From Thermococcus sp. MV5 (GTDB lineage Archaea > Methanobacteriota_B > Thermococci > Thermococcales > Thermococcaceae): a stretch of 64,000 nucleotides of DNA. Positions 59,720 to 64,000 of this stretch are shown here, piece after piece; within the stretch, counting starts at the first letter, position 1, and every line of letters starts with the position of its first letter. The stretch is from NCBI RefSeq assembly GCF_012027425.1, contig NZ_SNUE01000005.1, positions 62,001 through 126,000 of the forward strand. Direction: 5' to 3'. Below the pieces are notes generated by a model. The model worked only from the letters and a program-made list of their open reading frames with translations. It made no database searches and had not been told where the DNA came from. Both the position numbers and the translations under genes were made by a program.

Positions 59720-59733
59720 TTTTGTATACAAAA
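59720..59733 (-). promoter_or_regulatory. Palindrome upstream of the ATP-binding subunit gene
   Basis: TTTTGTATACAAAA is a perfect 14-base palindrome with the GTATAC core also found at 57114-57119. A minus-strand TATA-like GGTTTAAAAA lies just downstream, at about 59709-59718. Confidence 0.5.
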
Positions 59734-59861
59734 TGTTATAATAAAATCGCATTTTGTAAAAACATGAGAAGGGTGCTTACACTATTAACAGTACACCATT
59801 AAAAATGTTGGCAATTTATGTTATGCCTATTTATATAATAAAAATAAAAGGAACTAAAGCC

Positions 59862-60389
59862 TCACTCTTCTACAGTCTGTGGAAATGTTATTGTGACGTT
59901 AAACCATCCTAAGAACGCACCGAAGTATCCTGCTACTAGTGTCCAAAAGGCCGCAACAAAAGTGGCAGCGTACGAGCCTACCTCCACTGGGGGCAAAGCT
60001 CCAGTGAAATACACAGCAAGCGTCATTGAAATTCCGTTAAATATTGCTAGAACGGCTTTTCCTATACTGGGATACTTTAGGGTATATACCACAATACCAA
60101 CCCAAATGAAGTTCGTGATGATAAATGCAATATCAAAGCCTAGTGATGGTGCCAATGCAAGGGATGAGGCTAGCCAAAAGGCCGTCATAATGCAGCCATA
60201 AAGGAAACCATACCCAATCATTTTCAATGCTTCTACATTTGCTCCAAACACAAAATACTCAGCCCAAACAATAAAGCTAATCCACACGGGGAGTCCCCAA
60301 GCCCCCAATCTTGTTGCAAATGGAGTTGCTACCGCTACAGTTATAGGAGTGGCTATCCAGAGGGGTATCCTTTGCTTTACAACAGCCAT
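59862..60389 (-). CDS. DUF1097-type membrane protein
   Basis: A 175-residue integral membrane protein with about five to six segments, including WGLPVWISFIVWAEYFVFGA and GFLYGCIMTAFWLASSLALA in the first half. It resembles the DUF1097 (YcdZ-like) family, of unknown function but sometimes grouped with transport. It may carry the substrate or product of the surrounding pathway. GGTGATTTC precedes the ATG. Confidence 0.72.
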   Translation of the reverse strand: MAVVKQRIPLWIATPITVAVATPFATRLGAWGLPVWISFIVWAEYFVFGANVEALKMIGYGFLYGCIMTAFWLASSLALAPSLGFDIAFIITNFIWVGIVVYTLKYPSIGKAVLAIFNGISMTLAVYFTGALPPVEVGSYAATFVAAFWTLVAGYFGAFLGWFNVTITFPQTVEE

Positions 60390-60654
60390 GTGAAATCACC
60401 TTTAACTACTATGTGTTCCTCCTTTATATATTTTGTGTATATCTTGTAATTTTTCTTTCTCTTTGTTTATTGTTATCTGTATTTATTTAAACAAAAAATT
60501 TATATTTTTAAAACAAAAAGTACGGCTTGTTTTTCATCCTCCCCCTTAGTCTAGAGAATAAATGTAACATTACTTTACAATTTTCATGATAATCTTTTTA
60601 GACGTTTTAATATTGAACCATTTCAGAACAAAATTTAAAAGGAAATAGTTCAAA
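60390..60654. other. Intergenic stretch with promoter signals only
   Basis: Very AT-rich. The left part carries the promoter of the DUF1097 gene, including GTGTATATCTTG near 60431; no coding frame, repeat or hairpin is convincing. Confidence 0.4.
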
Positions 60655-61956
60655 CTAGAAGGGTAATTTGTAATGTTTGACAACTAGTTCATCTATACCC
60701 ATCTTTTCAAGTATACTTAAAGGTACTTGCATGGAAACTTGCACTATCCCTGGAAGTCTACCAATCTCTACAGCACCACTTATGGTAACTCTGTTCCTAA
60801 CTTCCTCAATGCTCATTTCAAAGAGCTTTGCGGCCCTCTCAAAGCCTCTCATTGCGGCTTCATTTATTGTAGGTCCAGAGCCTATTATTTGGACTGGTGC
60901 AACCGGTTCGGGTTCAATTCCGAACTTTTTGGCTAAAGTTTGTACCCTTTCCCATTCGTCTTTTCTCCAAGGTTTAACCAGTGGGGGTAAGTCTTCTTCT
61001 GGGGGCAATAGGATTGGACCGTCTAGATTCAGGTTCTTAATGACTGAAACCTCTATAACACTCTCGGCACTTATATCTGTCGTGTGGCCTGCTACTTCTC
61101 CATCTCCTTGCATTGCATGAGCATCTCCAGCATAAACACCTCCTCCATCGACCTTCACTGGGGCTATTATTATTGCTCCTTCCCTAACTGCGTCAATATC
61201 TAAGTGACCGTCTGTGAGTTTAGTCTCATATTCCTCTTTAGTTATCGCATAGGGGTGGGGCGCGTTTATCAAGAATGAACCAAAATCTCCTGCATTATGT
61301 GAGTCTGGTATATCAACAGCAGGGACTGTTCCAAACTGTCCCAAAAATGGTCTTATTCTTGATGGGACTCCAACTATATCGGCTTTGGCAAAGATCAAAA
61401 TTGGAACCTGCTTTGAGTTTTTGGGTAAGGAATGCCATTCCCAAGCTTCTTGAGCTATCATTTCAGCGGTCTCTTTGTTTACTGTAACTCCAACACCGAG
61501 ATTGTGGTCAAGAACCATGGTATATCCGTTAACCATTTTAAACGGTGATGCTGGAGAACCACAGTGTTTGCACCGTATAGCGTCTTCTCCAATCCCAATT
61601 ATTTCGAACTCAGGCCAGGGATCGTTACATGAGGGACATTTCTTAGCCACGTATGGATCACCAACAAAAGCTCCCTCCCTAACCGTATCAACACCCGAAG
61701 AGGCTGCTTTTGAGAGAACTTTTATGCTCTTTATTCGCATTACTAGTCCATCACCAACTTTTGCTCCTTCAACGGCAACAGGAACGTTAACTTCGTGGCC
61801 TCCCCTAAGGGTTGGTGTTATCATTGGGCCCCAGCATCCGGGTGCCGTAATGAAGATTATTCTCCCCCCATCTGCCACAGGCCCAAGCATTTTGGAGTGC
61901 GGTCCAATAATCCCGTTTGTTTGTAGGTCATTAAAAATCTCTTCTTCGGAAACCAT
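60655..61956 (-). CDS. Acetamidase/formamidase family protein
   Basis: A 433-residue enzyme of the FmdA/AmdA family, which hydrolyses formamide or acetamide to ammonia and acid. It contains GGRIIFITAPGCWGPMI near residue 27, a zinc-finger-like insertion (CPSCNDPWPEF then CKHCGSP) near residue 110, SHNAGDFGSFLINAPHPYAI near residue 222 and VYAGDAHAMQGDGEVAGHTT near residue 275, the active-site loop. The Cys4 insertion is unlike the shorter bacterial enzymes. GGTGATTTGC leads to the ATG. Monocistronic. Confidence 0.88.
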   Translation of the reverse strand: MVSEEEIFNDLQTNGIIGPHSKMLGPVADGGRIIFITAPGCWGPMITPTLRGGHEVNVPVAVEGAKVGDGLVMRIKSIKVLSKAASSGVDTVREGAFVGDPYVAKKCPSCNDPWPEFEIIGIGEDAIRCKHCGSPASPFKMVNGYTMVLDHNLGVGVTVNKETAEMIAQEAWEWHSLPKNSKQVPILIFAKADIVGVPSRIRPFLGQFGTVPAVDIPDSHNAGDFGSFLINAPHPYAITKEEYETKLTDGHLDIDAVREGAIIIAPVKVDGGGVYAGDAHAMQGDGEVAGHTTDISAESVIEVSVIKNLNLDGPILLPPEEDLPPLVKPWRKDEWERVQTLAKKFGIEPEPVAPVQIIGSGPTINEAAMRGFERAAKLFEMSIEEVRNRVTISGAVEIGRLPGIVQVSMQVPLSILEKMGIDELVVKHYKLPF

Positions 61957-62117
61957 TGCAAATCACCAAGAATTATTTTAATTATATAATATAAAAGTCT
62001 TTATGTATTTGACAAACTAGTAGATAAAAATGTTTAAATTCCCTCCCGTTCAATAGGGCCCCTTAGTATTAATTAAGATTTTAAATTTCGAAATTAGAGA
62101 AAGTATAGTGATGAAAA

Positions 62118-62633
62118 ATGTTTGGGTTTGGCTATCACTCTTTTTTAAATGAACACATAAAAAAGAACAAATGTAAAAAATTAATGGAGATCGGCGTATA
62201 CGACGGAGAGAATGCAAAAAACATGATTGAAGCAGCTAAGGAAAGTTTTCCTCCCAAAGAGATAGAGTATTATGGATTTGACTATTTTGAAGATGAACGA
62301 CTGTACCGGAGGGTCTATAAAAAGTTGGAAGAAACGGGGTGTAGGTTTAAGCTATTTCAGGGAGATTCTAAGGTTACCCTCCCCCAACATGTAGAGGAAC
62401 TTCCAATAATGGATTTAATATTTATTGATGGTGGGAAATCCTATGAAACTGCAAAAAGCGACTGGGAAAACTGCAAGAAACTAATGGGGAAGCATACGGT
62501 GGTGTTTGTTCATAACTACGAATTTCCAGGGGTTAAACGAATGGTAGATGAAATTCCTAGGGATGAGTATATTGTGGAAATAATTCATCCCTCAGACGAC
62601 TACGCAACTGCAAGGATTAGGAAAAAGTTGTAA
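62118..62633 (+). CDS. Class I SAM-dependent methyltransferase
   Basis: A 171-residue small methyltransferase: MEIGVYDGENAKNMIEAAKE near residue 24 is motif I, YYGFDYFEDER carries the acidic SAM-binding residue, and LPIMDLIFIDGGKSYETAKS near residue 94 is a motif IV-like loop of the Methyltransf_24 (glycosyl-associated) group. It has no partner gene on either side and a spaced GTGATGAAAA leader. The substrate is not predictable. Confidence 0.78.
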   Translation: MFGFGYHSFLNEHIKKNKCKKLMEIGVYDGENAKNMIEAAKESFPPKEIEYYGFDYFEDERLYRRVYKKLEETGCRFKLFQGDSKVTLPQHVEELPIMDLIFIDGGKSYETAKSDWENCKKLMGKHTVVFVHNYEFPGVKRMVDEIPRDEYIVEIIHPSDDYATARIRKKL

Positions 62634-62713
62634 TGTCTGAGGTAAATAGCTCCAACTTCATTCGAAATTCTCGATAGGTGTATATACCTTGAACTCTTAT
62701 CCCCTTATGGTGT

Positions 62714-63901
62714 ATGAAAATGCGGTGGGTAATACTTATTGTGGGCTTACTCTTCTTTCTCCCCTTGGCGAGTGCATGCTATAACCCAATGGATTCTCTA
62801 GCAGTTGAGGTTTATCTCAACAAGCCGTGGCTTTCTTATGACTTAACTTCCCTCACGCATGCGAAGAATGTTTTGATAGAAGATGAGGGAATAGTTTACC
62901 GTTCTCATTATGATAATAGGGTTGCAGTTATATTGAAGGAGCAAGATGGGTTTTTACGGATCAGGATCCAGATCCCAGCGAAGAGTTTTAACCTCACATA
63001 TGCACATGCTTCTTTTGTGACTCCCTTGCTGATTTCCCAGGAAGAAGTTGAGAAAGCTAAAAAGCTCGGGTGGAATGTGAATAACCTTACTTTCAGAAAG
63101 GGGAATTTGCTTGTGCAGATAAACACTGGAAGAGGCAACGAATGTCGCAGTGATTTTGATTGTGCCACAGGAGGATGTTCTGGAGAAGTATGCACAACAA
63201 GAGACAAAGCCGAAGAAATAGCTACCCCTTGTATATATGCAGAGTGGTACGATTGTTTAAGGTTAACTCAATGTGGCTGTGTAAATGGTTTCTGCACGTG
63301 GGAGCCAAATGAAGAATTTGAAAAGTGCTTAAAAGAGCACAACATGGACCCATCGAAGGCCATCAAAGTTCCAAGCGCCGAGATTTGGATGGCAGATTAC
63401 AACAAAGAGAGGCCAAGCGAGGAAGATTTGGGGGAAATAAAGAAGTTGCTTGATGTGTTTGGAGTGTCATGTGCGCTTAGGGATTTAACTTTTAAGACTG
63501 AAGTTACTAATTTTCCTGTAGGAGTTGTCGATCCTTATTCCTTTGACTTCAAGCAGGCCCTTAGGGTTGAACTTGAATGGCTCAGAGATGTAGGAATTAT
63601 TAAAATTGAGAACGAAGACATTAGGGCGATTGTTGAGTCTGCTGAGATGGGTAAAGCAGGTTATAACTCTCACATAGGCTGGTATGAAAAGGAAGGGAAA
63701 TACTCATGGGTTGCTTATGATGAGAGCGATAATCCGCTTTTGCTTAGGTGTGTTGGCCAGCCCTTTGAGCTTAAGCTTCCTGAGGGTGAGGTAGAACTTT
63801 CCCAGACTACTTCTACCCCGCAGGTATATCAAGGTGTTTGTGGCCCGGGGATTTTGGTTGTACTCATGTTGGTGAGCTTAATGCGCAGGAAGAGACTTTG
63901 A
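62714..63901 (+). CDS. CGP-CTERM-anchored secreted protein with eight-cysteine cluster
   Basis: A 395-residue protein exported through an N-terminal signal (residues 1-20, ending near LASA). Residues about 138-200 have an eight-cysteine cluster (CRSDFDCATGGCSGEVC then CIYAEWYDCLRLTQCGC and CTWEP), a domain known from Thermococcales surface proteins. The tail CGPGILVVLMLVSLMRRKRL is the CGP-CTERM sorting/anchor signal. A threonine-rich stretch precedes it. Function is unknown; it marks the organism as Thermococcaceae. Confidence 0.93.
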   Translation: MKMRWVILIVGLLFFLPLASACYNPMDSLAVEVYLNKPWLSYDLTSLTHAKNVLIEDEGIVYRSHYDNRVAVILKEQDGFLRIRIQIPAKSFNLTYAHASFVTPLLISQEEVEKAKKLGWNVNNLTFRKGNLLVQINTGRGNECRSDFDCATGGCSGEVCTTRDKAEEIATPCIYAEWYDCLRLTQCGCVNGFCTWEPNEEFEKCLKEHNMDPSKAIKVPSAEIWMADYNKERPSEEDLGEIKKLLDVFGVSCALRDLTFKTEVTNFPVGVVDPYSFDFKQALRVELEWLRDVGIIKIENEDIRAIVESAEMGKAGYNSHIGWYEKEGKYSWVAYDESDNPLLLRCVGQPFELKLPEGEVELSQTTSTPQVYQGVCGPGILVVLMLVSLMRRKRL

Positions 63902-63920
63902 GTTTTACTCTCTTATTTTC

Positions 63921-64000
63921 TTAAAGCAGCTTTTCGATTAGTTTGTAGTCTTCTTCTGGAATTTCTCTCATAGCTTTGCCCATCAAGTGGCCGCTCCACT
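63921..64000 (-). CDS. C-terminal end of a gene running off the window
   Basis: On the minus strand an open frame enters from beyond base 64000 and ends at a TAA (63921-63923). Its last residues are SGHLMGKAMREIPEEDYKLI followed by EKLL. The text is well formed and looks like the end of a real archaeal protein, but it is too short to identify. Confidence 0.65.
   Translation of the reverse strand, partial: WSGHLMGKAMREIPEEDYKLIEKLL

Noticed and set aside
45092-61956. Complete anaerobic phenol degradation pathway
   Set aside because: Only the phosphorylating enzyme is suggested; no UbiD-type phenylphosphate carboxylase or benzoyl-CoA pathway gene is visible.

Overview
The window is a 64 kb piece of a hyperthermophilic archaeon of the order Thermococcales, most likely a low-GC Thermococcus. 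Evidence: a tungsten glyceraldehyde-3-phosphate:ferredoxin oxidoreductase next to an archaeal triosephosphate isomerase, a secreted protein ending in the CGP-CTERM anchor known from Thermococcaceae, a TYW2/Taw2-type tRNA enzyme very like that of Pyrococcus, a 12/12 C/D box guide RNA, GGTGA-type ribosome binding sites, TTTATAAA-type TATA boxes and several apparently leaderless genes. No tRNA, rRNA, CRISPR array, complete transposon or replication origin is visible.

Bases 1-29,500 are mostly chromosomal core: glycolysis (GAPOR, TIM), a DHH/DnaJ/S1/OB nuclease of the HAN type, asparaginase, nicotinamidase, tRNA modification enzymes (Taw2, a THUMP methylase, a TtuA-like PP-loop protein), threonine synthase, a lone Cas4-like nuclease, small regulators and membrane proteins. 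Scars lie among them: a broken MFS paralogue, two solo right ends of IS200/IS605-type elements that could encode omega-RNA-like structures, and decayed genes near 2.2, 15.7 and 21.9 kb.

Bases 29,600-44,600 are an accessory island for thiamine-diphosphate dehydrogenase chemistry, unusual in a lineage that normally oxidises 2-oxoacids with ferredoxin oxidoreductases. It has three E1 alpha/beta pairs, one E2 acyltransferase, three free-standing lipoyl-domain proteins, a lipoate-protein ligase, an AcoX-like NAD kinase relative, a Lin0512 protein, a complete TRAP transporter and a bacterio-opsin-activator-type regulator. No dihydrolipoamide dehydrogenase (E3) is present. The layout resembles bacterial acetoin dehydrogenase (acoXABC) loci but is split into more pieces.

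Bases 44,600-62,000 form a second accessory island, almost all on the minus strand. Its centre is a seven-gene operon: two AOR-family tungsten enzymes, a 16-cysteine ferredoxin between them, a DUF169 protein, an HMGL/isopropylmalate-synthase-like enzyme, an HPr-kinase-like P-loop protein and a cupin. Around it lie two separate genes that together make a split PEP-synthase-like phosphotransferase (about 70 and 40 kDa, the sizes of the phenylphosphate synthase subunits), a MoaD-like protein, a cyclase/formamidase-fold hydrolase, an acetamidase/formamidase, a DUF1097 membrane protein, a Tm-1-like ATP-binding protein and a malate dehydrogenase. Several of these promoters carry GTATAC or GGTATA sequences, suggesting a common regulator. 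I infer an uncharacterised catabolic pathway that activates a substrate by phosphorylation and oxidises an aldehyde with ferredoxin; the substrate cannot be told from sequence. The last 2 kb return to a small methyltransferase and a CGP-CTERM surface protein.
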